NCBI GenBank assembly: GCA_002699335.1
Contig: PACG01000080.1
Location: forward strand, 37,738-48,925
From: Candidatus Poribacteria bacterium
GTDB lineage: Bacteria > Poribacteria > WGA-4E > UBA9662
Reading direction: 5' to 3'
DNA: 11,188 bases
Positions 1-8,094 of the stretch are shown piece after piece; position 1 is the stretch's first letter, and each line of letters begins with the position of its first letter. The notes under the pieces were generated by a model that was not told the origin of the DNA, ran no database searches, and saw only the letters and a program-made list of their open reading frames with translations. A program made the translations under genes and the position numbers.

Positions 1-341
1 TGTTGAGATGGTTCATCAAGAGGTGAACTATCCTAAAGAGACACGGTAGGATGATGTTGGGTTGCCACGAATTATCCGAACTGACGACTAATACTGATGA
101 GGATGAGTGAAAAAACGAGTGCCTGCTATCGGGTGATACGACCTGAAGGAATCGGGCGTTGAGGCTAAGACCAACCATCACAGCTATCGAGCCATTGCGG
201 TGCTGGGCATCGTGGATAGGTTTCAGTGCTAAACCGGTACGTCATTGTGAATCTGTTGCCCTTGACAACTCTTGAATTATGCGAGTAATTTAAGATGATG
301 ATTTTCTGCCCTTCCATTCCCCCGAAAATGGGACAAGTATC
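1..341. other. Stretch with no intact gene
   Basis: I see no convincing open gene here. All three plus frames are broken by stops. One short stop-free plus-strand stretch around 157-230 could be the remains of a gene, but it is too short to assign. The only other item is a weak promoter-like TTGACA at 262-267. Confidence 0.5.
262..291 (+). promoter_or_regulatory. Possible weak sigma70-type promoter before the LamG pseudogene
   Basis: A perfect TTGACA (262-267) is followed after 18 bases by TAATTT (286-291), a poor -10 match. It sits about 60 bases before the start codon at 353, in the right orientation. The -35 is convincing and the -10 is not, so this could be chance. Confidence 0.25.
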
Positions 342-346
342 AGGAG
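342..346 (+). promoter_or_regulatory. Shine-Dalgarno site AGGAG fixing the LamG gene start
   Basis: AGGAG lies six bases before ATG 353-355. That ATG opens MRQFF and then runs into a stop after seven codons. Adding one T to the T7 run at 362-368 would join it to the long frame that encodes the hydrophobic signal segment. The site therefore points to 353 as the original start rather than the in-frame ATG at 295, which has no such site. Confidence 0.6.
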
Positions 347-352
347 TTACAA

Positions 353-940
353 ATGAGACAGTTTTTTTATTTTTAGTTGTCTTCATCATTCTCAGCGTTG
401 GGTTTACGATTCCAGCGGTGGAGATCAATCAAGGTCCAATTCTATATCTCCCCTTCGAAGATGCGGACAATCCCGTTGACCACTCCGACAACCCGGCCAT
501 ACCAAAGATCAACGGCAAATTGGAATAGGTCAAGGGCAAGTTTGGCAAAGCCCTCCGATTCAAAAGGAAGGAAGCTAATGCGGTTGAAGTACCGACAGTG
601 GCAAAATTTGCGGACATGAGAATACTAACCATCGTCGCTTGGGCCATGACCAACGGAATTAAGGGACTGACGGGATGTCGATCGCCTCGAAACGCATCGG
701 CTTCAACAAGTGCACCTGCTACAACCTATTTACTTTGGGTGAACAGAAAATGTACACTTGGGTCAATGGAAAGAGCCAGATTATTTCGGCCACAGTCGTC
801 AAAGACGATAAATGCTATCACATCGCCCATAGGTTTGCAGGTGGAAGGAAAGCTAAACTTTTTATCAGTGGTATCGAAGAGGCAGCGGCCGCCAATCCAG
901 ACAATACGGTCTTGAAAGACAATAAATCGCCGCTGTACTC
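353..940 (+). pseudogene. Decayed exported LamG/concanavalin A-like domain protein
   Basis: The rebuilt protein begins with a typical signal peptide (MRQFF followed by LFLVVFIILSVGF). It then reads PILYLPFEDADNPVDHSDN, KGKFGKALRF and TIVAWAM, the usual opening of a LamG-type jelly-roll domain. It continues with MYTWVNGK, WYHIAH-like KCYHIAHRFAGG and KAKLFISG. Three lesions are visible: one T missing from the run at 362-368; an in-frame TAG at 526-528 where the family has Trp (E-W-VKGKFGKALRF, TGG to TAG); and a one-base deletion at 666/667 that moves the frame to ATG 675. The 3' end is missing: after NKSPLY the frame runs straight into the next gene and stops at 971. Such proteins are exported and bind carbohydrate or surface partners; the exact role is unknown. 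It is almost certainly non-functional. Confidence 0.75.
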
Positions 941-945
941 TATTG

Positions 946-1341
946 ATGAATCACTCAATCATATTCTTTGATGGTGTCTGTAACCTTTGTAATTCTTTTA
1001 TTAATTTTATAATTGATACAGATAAGAAAAGAATTTATAGATATTCTTCACTTCAATCCCTCGAAGGTCAGAAATTGGTAAAGTCTATTGGTCAGACACC
1101 ATATAATTATAAGTCCCTGATATTAGTGCAGAATAATATAATGTACCAAAAATCCACTGCAGTATTAAAAATATTTCGTGAGTTAAGCTTTCCGTGGAAT
1201 CTTGGCTATTATTTTAAAATTATCCCAGCGTTTATTCGTGATTATGTTTATTCCATAATTGCGAGCAACAGATATAATTTGTTTGGGAAGCGGAACACAT
1301 GCCGAGTTCCAAATGATGAAGAAAAACAATTATTTCTTTGA
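946..1341 (+). CDS. DCC-family (DUF393) thiol-disulfide oxidoreductase
   Basis: 131 residues, the normal length for this family. The protein opens with IIFFDGVCNLCNSFINFI, the diagnostic FDGxCxxC start with Cys12 and Cys15. It continues with a basic KKRIYRYSSLQS segment and a hydrophobic/aromatic C-terminal half (FPWNLGYYFKIIPAFIRDYVYSII) ending in NLFGKRNTCRVP, matching the family's YxxFGxxxxC tail. These small proteins are predicted redox proteins; no substrate is established. I prefer ATG 946 to the adjacent TTG 943 because the family starts a few residues before FFDG. No Shine-Dalgarno is visible, and the start lies inside the broken end of the LamG pseudogene, so its own leader may have been lost. 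It has about 31% G+C over 961-1320 (counted by hand), far below tadA or dnaX, which suggests recent acquisition. Confidence 0.85.
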   Translation: MNHSIIFFDGVCNLCNSFINFIIDTDKKRIYRYSSLQSLEGQKLVKSIGQTPYNYKSLILVQNNIMYQKSTAVLKIFRELSFPWNLGYYFKIIPAFIRDYVYSIIASNRYNLFGKRNTCRVPNDEEKQLFL

Positions 1342-1512
1342 CCCAAGCTTAACCGAAGACGACGAGTACTGCCAAGTGTGAACATAACTCATAAGATGCC
1401 AACACGAAGGATAAACCAACACTGCAGTATCAAGGTGTTGACGAATCTCGTTGGTCGCCTTGCCTTGTCTTCTTTTTTCCTATGTCAATTTACATCTGCT
1501 AGAAATTCACCA

Positions 1513-1521
1513 GGGTAAAGT
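1513..1521 (+). repeat. Left terminal inverted repeat of the IS1595 remnant
   Basis: GGGTAAAGT, the exact reverse complement of 2357-2365. Partial similarity continues inwards to about 1538. The flanking ATTCAC (1505-1510) is repeated just outside the right end. Confidence 0.65.
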
Positions 1522-1556
1522 AGCAGTTTAGGTACTAATGTTGTTAGATCACTCAT

Positions 1557-2343
1557 ATGGAAAAGCGGTTGAAAGGCTTAAGGTGTGGTGGCAAGAAATT
1601 GTACTCTGTACCACGAGAACAGGTGCCTTGCCGTGTTTGTCGTTACCAATGGATGCCGGGCAAGTTTCCTCTACGTCTATCAGGCCAAGAATGGAGTCAG
1701 ATTCGACCCTGGTTTTTGCAGCGCTTACCTGTTTTTCCATGGCCCAGGAAACAGGGATTGAACCCAAGCCCGTCTTGCCCGCCTTAACACTATGTTTGTC
1801 TGGCTTTCCAGACAGATATACCCCATCTTTTTTCCGCCACCGTTGAGAGAGGTGAGGCTTATTTAGGCCGACAATGGAAAAACAAGAGACACCACCTAAA
1901 AGCTGGTGCGACCAAACCTGGTAGAGGAACTTCCCAGAGGCCAGTCTTTGGCATTCTCTGCCCTGGCGGAAAGGTGTGGGCCCAAGTGGTTCCGGATGTA
2001 GAAGCCAAGACATTGTTACCCTGGATCTGTCGACGGCTAGAAGTTGGCAGTAGCGTCTGTTCCGATTCTTGGACGAGTGACACCGGTATCGCCGCTAAAG
2101 GCTAGGTTCATGGCCGGGTAAAACACCATGCGGCAAAGTACAGTGATAGCAAAGGGAAGCCGTTAATGGCCTGGCAAGTTTCGGGGTTATTTGAACCGAC
2201 GACGGGCGGCCAAAGGAGGAATAGGCCAAGAGAGATTTTCCCTGGACCTGGCTGCAGCTGTCGGGCGCGATAATCATAGGAATGAGACTATTGAAACGCA
2301 GAAAAAACTGGTGATGAAACAATTGGAGAAGCCACGCATTTAG
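1557..2343 (+). pseudogene. IS1595-family transposase, frameshifted and inactive
   Basis: Read across frames, the whole transposase can be followed. A worn zinc ribbon (LRCGGKKLYSV, then CRVCRYQW, with one Cys of the first pair gone) and a helix-turn-helix region (AQETGIEPKPVLPALTL) lead into FSATVERGEAYLG (family VEVDExYxG), then PVFGIL, VVPDVEAKTLLPWI, VCSDSW (second catalytic Asp kept), AAKG, YLNRRRAAKGGI and the C-terminal EKPRI before TAG. Lesions: frame changes near 1731-1737 and in the T6 run 1828-1833; VEVD's catalytic Asp read as Gly; TAG at 2103-2105 replacing Tyr; a one-base deletion at 2160-2161; GCA at 2174-2176 where the catalytic Glu should be (NGLE-SFWGYL); and loss of the T of a TGG codon at 2182/2183. 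The original start is uncertain; ATG 1557 is the first usable one in frame. Confidence 0.8.
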
Positions 2344-2356
2344 TGGCTGATTTGGG

Positions 2357-2365
2357 ACTTTACCC
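2357..2365 (-). repeat. Right terminal inverted repeat of the IS1595 remnant
   Basis: ACTTTACCC, pairing exactly with 1513-1521. It lies 13 bases after the transposase stop (2341-2343). Outside it, ATTCAC at 2368-2373 repeats the left flank. Confidence 0.65.
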
Positions 2366-2484
2366 ACATTCACAATAACTATTGGGGTTCCAACCTACCA
2401 ACCATGCAAGAGCCCCATCAAATCTAAAGCAGGCAGTAGGTCCATTGCACAGAGAAACAACACCCGACCGGCACTCAGCTCAAC

Positions 2485-3237
2485 ATGAGTCAAATTCAAG
2501 AGAAAAAAGACCAACTTAGACAAGAATGGATTGAGCTCTCATCTGCTTGGATCAAAGAATCGCGAGAGGGCCGTAACCCAACACGAAATGGCCTGCTTGA
2601 TCAACCTATGCTGGAGGCCTGTGGAAATGTAGAGGGACTCCAGATTCTTGATTGTGGATGTGGTGAAGGCCGTTTCTGTAGAATACTTGCCCAGCGAGGA
2701 GCAAGTTACGTATTGGGTCTAGATCTGTGTCAGCCTATGATCAAAGCCGCCAGAGAGTTACAATCTAATTGTAATGAGTATCGAGTGGCTGATGTCCAGA
2801 ACTTGAGTTTCCTTTTAGATCAGAGATTTGATCTGGTTGTCTCGTATCTAAATCAATGCGATCTACCAGATTTTATGGCCAATACGAGAGAAGTGTATAG
2901 AATTCTCAGAAATAGGGGGCGATTCGTAGTAGCGAATTTGCACCCGATGAGGTCGGCTGGGGGAGGATGGTATAAAACGGAAAATGGAAAGAAAGAGCAT
3001 GTGATTCTAGACCGATACTTTGAGGAAAATGAGCGGTATTGGAGAATGATGGGAATTAATTTCACCAATTTCCACCGCACACTGTCAACTTACATACACG
3101 GTTTTATCGAGGTTGGCTTTAAGATTGAAGGGATAATAGAGCCAACGATTAGTAAGGATCAGTTGGCGCTATATCCTGAACTAGACGATGAATTAAGAGT
3201 ACCAAATTTTATAATCTACTCACTGAGCAAACCTTGA
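2485..3237 (+). CDS. Class I SAM-dependent methyltransferase (Methyltransf_11/25 type)
   Basis: 250 residues, complete, with no visible lesion. Motif I is ILDCGCGEG (residues 54-62), the SAM-binding loop. The acidic residue that binds the ribose hydroxyls is Asp80 in LGLDL. RVADVQNLSF (100-109) and FDLVVSYL match the second and third core strands. REVYRILRNRGRFVVANLHP is the usual post-I/motif III region. The N-terminal EWIELSSAWIKESREGRNPTRNGLLD is typical of a group of uncharacterised methyltransferases. The substrate cannot be told from the sequence. The protein is soluble, with no signal peptide or membrane segment. No clear Shine-Dalgarno precedes ATG 2485. It stands alone, 118 bases after the IS remnant, with no co-directional partner close by, so its context says nothing about its job. 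Confidence 0.85.
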   Translation: MSQIQEKKDQLRQEWIELSSAWIKESREGRNPTRNGLLDQPMLEACGNVEGLQILDCGCGEGRFCRILAQRGASYVLGLDLCQPMIKAARELQSNCNEYRVADVQNLSFLLDQRFDLVVSYLNQCDLPDFMANTREVYRILRNRGRFVVANLHPMRSAGGGWYKTENGKKEHVILDRYFEENERYWRMMGINFTNFHRTLSTYIHGFIEVGFKIEGIIEPTISKDQLALYPELDDELRVPNFIIYSLSKP

Positions 3238-3676
3238 ATAGACAAAGCGAAGGGATGCTGATTGCTCTAGTCCCAACTTCTACTGAAAGTTTCAAACTCG
3301 CATTTGGAACATATCGGGTACGGAGTAGTCAGGTGGGTATCAACGGCCCTTAGTTGGTATTCTTTTTCCTCCTCCCAACTCGTTTCTTCCTTTCCAATCT
3401 AACACACCAAAAACTCACATTAAAAAAACAACCTTCAATGACCCGGGTAATCCACCCTTTTGTCGTCAGTGATTGGCAGTTTCACTGACTGGGTCAGTAT
3501 TTGCGTGCAGGCTAAGTTGCTGGCTTCAACGACAAAGTTGGTGTCACAGATAGTGGGTAGAGAAGATTCAGTGTTTGGATACTCGACATCAGGTTGGAGT
3601 CGGCAAAACCCAATCCGCTTTCACTACACCTAAGCTGTAACGTTGGTCTATATAAAACTAGTTGGAGTCAACAATA
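3238..3676. other. Gene-free stretch between convergent units
   Basis: No frame holds a recognisable protein. There is an imperfect stem-loop, GTCAGTG (3465-3471) and CACTGAC (3483-3489), with an 11-base loop and no following T run, and a 9-base direct repeat GTTGGAGTC (3593-3601 and 3661-3669). It follows the plus-strand methyltransferase and the end of the minus-strand genes, so transcription termination is expected somewhere here, but I see no clear intrinsic terminator. Confidence 0.45.
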
Positions 3677-4182
3677 TCAGTTGCCAGAAACCGTTGACCT
3701 TCTTTTGTGGTAGACCAAACTAAGAAGCATTTGTCCCCGTTTTTCTCTCCATCCACCAGCTAACCAAGCCAGTTTGCGATTACCGATCTGGAAACTCGAC
3801 CAACCGAAATGCGGTGGACGGCTCCGAGATTGTAACATCCGTTTCATCTCACCAACTGGCAAATGCGGAGCAACTAAATCAACTGTCCATTCATAATGGT
3901 CTACCTCAATCAGGATAAAACGACCTGCTTGTGGCAGTTGGCCGAGTTCATCTAAGATAAGGCCGGCGATGATCCGAAAATCAATCCTCTGTCGGTTTAG
4001 CCAGTCAGCACAACCAAAGCTAGATGCATACCTGGAATATCGATCGCAATAATCTCGCGTTTTGGGTCGTAAGTGTCCAAGTCGACCATGTACCATTCAA
4101 ATTGGTGGTAACTCGATGTTTGCTGTGCGGGAAACAGACCTGACTCAATTTTTCCGATCTGCTTTTGATAAAAAACTTGCAA
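3677..4182 (-). pseudogene. Unrecognised gene split by one frameshift
   Basis: I do not recognise this protein. Two minus-strand frames join smoothly if one indel is allowed near 4000-4015. The first (from 4182) reads QKQIGKIESGLFPAQQ, then YHQFEWYMVDLDTYDP, then IIAIDIPGMHLALVVLTG and a stop. The second continues with WLNRQRIDFRIIAGLILDE, GRFILIEVDHYEWTVDL, PHLPVGEMKRMLQSR and LAWLAGGWREKRGQ, ending at 3677. The composition (many Asp/Glu, Tyr/Trp, regular hydrophobic strands) looks like a real soluble protein, and the same bases make little sense in other frames. Total length would be about 165 residues. It lies 34 bases downstream of the beta-helix pseudogene on the same strand. Confidence 0.4.
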
Positions 4183-4215
4183 GGATTTTTGTTGGTCAAT
4201 CTTGGCAATTTTTTA

Positions 4216-6170
4216 TCAAATTGACTGTGGCTTCATAAGCTCCGGCGTGGATGTATACACCGGCCGCCCCAAGTCCGTCGGGGCACCGCCACCGATCGTT
4301 TCGGCCAGTTGATCAATCAGATTGTCTTCGAAATGGATGAAAGGCCGTGCTTCATCTCTAACCTTATTCCATCTACTGCCTTGCGAAATGTTACGAGCCA
4401 CTACATTTCCCTTGGGAACAGCAGGTTCGTCCTGCCAGAGCGTCAGCAGTTGAGGATAGAAATCGGTCCATCGAACTTCCTGAAACAGCATGGCAAAAAG
4501 CCGGTCTTTCATAGTCGTATCGACGTGATAATTGGCCCAGCCAATGGCTCGGGCATCGATATGCAAGGCTGGCTCACAATCGACAAAAATGTTGTTCGCA
4601 ACTGTACAATCTCGACCTCCACCGATAAAAGCAGCGCGTGTCACTTTATAAAAGAGATTGCCGAAAATCAGTGTGTCGCAAAACATGTCGTCCAGGTAAA
4701 CGCCGACACAACCGTGTCCTTCGAAGCCGTTGATATGATGGAGAAAATTATGCCGGATAATAGTGCTGTGCATGGTCCAATCGCGACCGCAGTATAGATG
4801 GCACCGGCGTCGTTCGACTCTTGACAGACGTGATGAATCTCATTGAATTCGATCAAGTGTTCGTTGCCGCTAAATCCTATGGCCATATGCGTGCGTGGTG
4901 GATCAGATTGTGTGTGACCTGATTGGCCGACACCGTTGATCGATATAGCAGGCTGATACATCCACTTCCATCGACTGCAGTGATGAATGTAGTTGCTGTC
5001 GGACAGATGCCCAGCGGATTTCAGCTTCGGTCGATCGCCACCGCCAGTTTGCGTGATCTCGCAACCAATCACCCGGTTATCGGTTCCACCTTATGACTTG
5101 AACGGCCCAACTGCCCACGTTCCGGATCGTATAACCGACGATTCTATTATGCGAACAGTTTTGTAGCCTGATCGCATCCGCCCGGAAGGCTTTAACTGTC
5201 AAATTTTCAAAGCTGACCTGTTTAACATCTTCCAGACTGACGGCGTTTAACGTTACCGGAACAATCGTCGTACCGCTCTCCGAGGGCGGGTGAAAATATA
5301 ATATGCCGCTTTGACGATCCAGATACCACTTACTGGGTTGATCCATCTCTGATAGCAGGTTGAAGGCGTAAAAACACTGCCCTTGGCGATAGCCGTACCC
5401 GTGATAGGGTGACCGGACAGAGATGATGCGGTTGTCTACGTCGATAGGCTCAACGGAGTGCCGCTGGTCCGACCAGTCCCAGAACCAGTAGCCATGTAGC
5501 CATGCCTCTTTTGCCTGTTGTCACCGTTGGGGGCGATCTCCATGGCAGTAAAACTTTCCGATCCAGTCGCCCTTGGTGCCGCGGACATCGACCGGGTTAC
5601 CGTCAACCAGATCGGTGATCTTGCAAACCCTTTGTTAGGCCAACGTGAGATCGGCATCGGTTGCTCGTTGAAAAAGAGTTCGAGTCCCCCCTCGCTGACC
5701 GAACCGAAATCGGTAATGCCGAGTGTCGCCAGGTTGGCCTGTACCACTTTACCATGAACGGCAGGATCCAATCGGTCCAGGACCTGTGGGCCGGTTACCG
5801 GTTCAAAATTGGTAACGATTTCACCACCGATCAGGCGCACTTCACCTGATGATTAGGCCACAAACCGAATTGGGGGCTCCGTTGTTCCGCTTTCCTCCGC
5901 CGCCAGTGTCAGCGGCTCATGAGTAGGATAAATGCCGTTACCGATGATAACGGTTACACCGGTTTTCGGTTGTGATTGATGGAGCTGCCTAATTTCGGTG
6001 ATCGCCCTATGTAGAGAGGCAAAAGGCTGTTCTAAAGTACCTATCGCTTCATCGTTGCCGTCAATGGCAACATAGATCTGCTTACCTTCCATTTTCTTCA
6101 CTCCCAACGTTGACAAACAAAAAATGAAAATGACCAGAATTGGCCGTCTGAGAAAATCCACTGAGGTCAT
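4216..6170 (-). pseudogene. Decayed right-handed parallel beta-helix (pectate-lyase-like) exported protein
   Basis: The rebuilt protein is about 640 residues. It starts with a hydrophobic export signal (FLRRPILVIFIFCLSTLG), then QIYVAIDGNDEAIGTLEQPF and TVIIGNGIYPTHEPLTL, the standard opening of this family. RLIGGEIVTNFEPV, RWPNKGF and WLHGYWFWDWSDQ follow, then WYLDRQSGILYFHPP, beta-helix turns (FENLTVKAF, NRIVGYTIRNVGSW, NRVIGCEITQTGGG), HMAIGFSGNEHLIEFNEIHH, GCVGVYLDDMF and NNIFVDCEPALHIDAR. Lesions on the minus strand: TAA at 5855-5853 (RFVA-stop-SSGEVRLIGG); a lost A near 5621; TGA at 5523-5521 replacing Trp; a frame change at 5091-5093; compensating indels near 4925 and 4890; and a frame change near 4790. 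The usual C-terminal tail looks shortened. Relatives are secreted or surface proteins thought to act on polysaccharides. Confidence 0.8.
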
Positions 6171-6339
6171 TTCCTAATGGCAATCCGCTGTTTTAATTCT
6201 AAATTGATTTGGTCAAGGGACGTTAAAATGCTTCCTTGCGCGCCATTGCCAACTCTTCTCGATTAGGTCGATTGGAAGTTGGCACCGACCTCTTGTTGGA
6301 TACCCTCAGCGATTATGTCCGCTGAATCGAAGACAAGCG

Positions 6340-7344
6340 CTAAAGCTTTAATATTACTCGACCGATTTGACCGCCTTCAAGAATTGAATCTATCTCAGCT
6401 AACATTCCCGCTAGATCTACCTCTCTACAGATGCCTTCCAAATTGTCTAATTTCCAACCGGTAGAAAACCGGTTCCAGACTTCAGCTTTTTTATCAAGAG
6501 AAATTTCAACTGAATCTATACCAATAAGGCTAATTCCTCTTAAAATAAACGGGAAAATTGAAGTCTCAAACGCTGTACCCCCTACCAAGCCACAGCAGGT
6601 AACAACACCACTGCACTTCATACTTGCAAGTATCGCCGTTAACAGGTCACCACCTGCAACATCGACGGCAAGATCCCACAGCCCTTTGCTCAAAGGGCGC
6701 CGCCGGGTCGATTCTTTAAATTGATCTCTCGGTAGCACTTCTGCAGCCCCCAAACCTGTTAGGAAACCCAGAGCCCCATCTTTCCCTGTAATCGCGGTAA
6801 CTTCAGCACCGAGTTGCGCTAGAAGTTTTACGGCAATGCATCCAACTCCCCCTGTAGCACCGGTTACCACAGCCTTCTTTCCTTCAATATCTGAAGCCTT
6901 TTCTAGAGCCTGAACGCACAATCCTGCCGTTAATCCAGCCGTTCCGAGAATCATTGAGTCTCTGTATGTTAGCCCATTGGGCAATTTAATTGCCCAATGG
7001 GCCGGGATTCTTATGTACTCCGCAAATCCACCCGATGTATTCATCCCCAGGTCATATCCTGTCACAATAACACTTGTACTCGCCTTAAAATCTGAACGGT
7101 TTGAACTTTCTATGATCCCAACTGCATCGATTCCTGGAGTATGTGGGAACTTCTTAGTAACGCCACGATTTCCTTTAGCGGACAGCGCATCTTTGTAATT
7201 TAACGAAGAGAAATTGACTTTGATGAGTAGATCGCCTTCAGGTAAATCATCAAACTCCCGTTCTACGATTCTACTAATGAAACTTTTACCGATCTCCTCG
7301 GTTTGAATGGCTTTAAATTTATCTGTCTTTTGGTACATTGTCAT
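6340..7344 (-). CDS. YhdH/AcuI-type quinone or acrylyl-CoA reductase (zinc-free MDR family)
   Basis: 334 residues from ATG 7344, close to the family's roughly 330. The N-terminal GroES-like domain has LLIKVNFSSLNYKDALSAKGN, PHTPGIDAVGIIESS, VIVTGYDLGMNTSGGFAEYIRIP and LGTAGLTAGLCV, all hallmarks of the YhdH/YhfP/AcuI subfamily. The Rossmann domain shows VVTGATGGVGCIAVKLLAQLG, whose GxxGGVG loop binds NADPH, followed by AITGK. The zinc-binding cysteines of classical alcohol dehydrogenases are absent, as expected. Characterised AcuI reduces acrylyl-CoA to propionyl-CoA with NADPH; the substrate here is inferred only. The frame is open upstream to 7398, but those residues are unlike the family; ATG 7344 or 7338 fits better. 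No Shine-Dalgarno is visible. It is intact although genes on both sides are decayed. Confidence 0.88.
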   Translation of the reverse strand: MTMYQKTDKFKAIQTEEIGKSFISRIVEREFDDLPEGDLLIKVNFSSLNYKDALSAKGNRGVTKKFPHTPGIDAVGIIESSNRSDFKASTSVIVTGYDLGMNTSGGFAEYIRIPAHWAIKLPNGLTYRDSMILGTAGLTAGLCVQALEKASDIEGKKAVVTGATGGVGCIAVKLLAQLGAEVTAITGKDGALGFLTGLGAAEVLPRDQFKESTRRRPLSKGLWDLAVDVAGGDLLTAILASMKCSGVVTCCGLVGGTAFETSIFPFILRGISLIGIDSVEISLDKKAEVWNRFSTGWKLDNLEGICREVDLAGMLAEIDSILEGGQIGRVILKL

Positions 7345-7345
7345 T

Positions 7346-7626
7346 TTAGTCGGAGGAACGACTATCTCGGTAACGCTTAAAAGGAAGTGGTGAATCAACC
7401 AGGATCACCCCGGTGGGTAATAGCCTCTGCGGCGTCCAGATATCGTCAGCGGGAAAAATCTTGGTTGGGTCAAAATCGACCCTAAACAGGTCGCGTACCG
7501 TATTCGAATATTCGATTTATTGAGTTGTCGCACCATCACTCAGGATAGATCTGGCGTAGTGTTACGGTCTCCATGGTCAAAGATGGCTTTGACGTGATCA
7601 GTAAAGGCAGTGTGATTGAACATCAT
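7346..7626 (-). pseudogene. Decayed reading frame ending one base before the YhdH-like gene
   Basis: Reading leftwards from ATG 7626, MMFNHTAFTDHVKAIFDHGDRNTTPDL runs in one frame. After an indel it continues as SILSDGATTQ, a TAA stop, then IEYSNTVRDLFRVDFDPTKI, FPADDIWTPQRLLPTGVILV and DSPLPFKRY, ending with TAA at 7348-7346, one base before ATG 7344. The stretch is strongly protein-like (DFDPTKIFPADDIWTP, LLPTGVILVD), but I cannot name the family. The tight spacing suggests a former operon with the reductase. Upstream, the frame is lost. Confidence 0.4.
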
Positions 7627-8041
7627 GGCAATTAACGGCTGAGTAGAAAGGTGAAAAAACCAACGGATATTATATCACCCGTTCAACATGGTTTGACAAG
7701 TTCCATGGTGGTGCGACCTGGCAATCAGTCGGATAGAACAGTAAGAGTCGACTGGTGATCGACCTAGTTTCGATTCCGCCTTAAATTGATCTGATTATCT
7801 CCGAAATGGATAAAAGGGGATGTACCATCTCAAACTTCGTCTCATTTGCCGCTTCGCGATATGTGCAACTACCCAGTTGCCGTCGTCGGCTCGTTATCCC
7901 GGAGCGCCAACAGTTCGGAATATCGATCTGCTCATCTAGTTTCCAAAGTGACATGGCTAAGTGGTTTAAGGTTTAAGCTACAGTGGAATTTTGTCGGTGA
8001 TTGAATGGAGTTATTCTTATCGCACTAAACTAAATTTGGCA
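7627..8041. other. Gene-free stretch with possible coding debris
   Basis: No intact frame is present. On the plus strand, about 7665-7810, a stop-broken reading gives YYITRSTWFDKFHGGATWQSVG and then SRLVIDLVSIPP, which looks like a worn protein, but I cannot assign it. The rest shows nothing I can support apart from a short repeat GTTTAAG (7963-7977 area). The tRNA promoter begins at 8042. Confidence 0.35.
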
Positions 8042-8071
8042 TTGACATTCAAAACAAGGGTCTGCTAGAAT
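8042..8071 (+). promoter_or_regulatory. Sigma70-type promoter for the tRNA/tadA array
   Basis: TTGACA (8042-8047, perfect) and TAGAAT (8066-8071, five of six) are separated by 18 bases. Transcription would start near 8078, about 17 bases before the first tRNA. It is the best promoter in the window. No other obvious promoter lies within the array, so it may drive everything down to the SRP RNA. Confidence 0.75.
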
Positions 8072-8094
8072 TTCGACGGCAATATTCGCTGTCT

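Larger units (their letters stand above)
1511..2367 (+). mobile_element. Degenerate IS1595-family insertion sequence
   Basis: About 857 bp, within the range of single-gene IS1595 elements. It contains one recognisable transposase pseudogene (1557-2343) and is bounded by inverted ends whose outer nine bases match perfectly, GGGTAAAGT (1513-1521) and ACTTTACCC (2357-2365). A further 17 bases align inwards with about ten matches. The bases ATTCAC lie directly outside both ends (1505-1510 and 2368-2373). The family makes 8-bp target duplications, so six bases would be a worn copy. The boundaries are good to a few bases. The element cannot move itself: the transposase has several frameshifts, a stop, and both the first Asp and the Glu of its catalytic triad replaced. 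Confidence 0.75.

Noticed and set aside
1549..2013. 154-codon minus-strand open frame
   Set aside because: It is antisense to the IS1595 transposase, whose motifs are clear on the plus strand.
3465..3489. Intrinsic terminator for the methyltransferase gene
   Set aside because: The stem is only seven pairs with an 11-base loop, has no T run after it, and lies over 200 bases beyond the stop codon.
4309..4797. 162-codon plus-strand open frame
   Set aside because: It is antisense to the well-recognised beta-helix reading frame and has no protein-family features of its own.
353..6170. All frameshifts being sequencing errors, since several fall in T runs
   Set aside because: The same window has clean long genes, and the broken genes also carry stops and lost catalytic residues that single-base homopolymer errors would not make. 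Read data would still be the decisive test.
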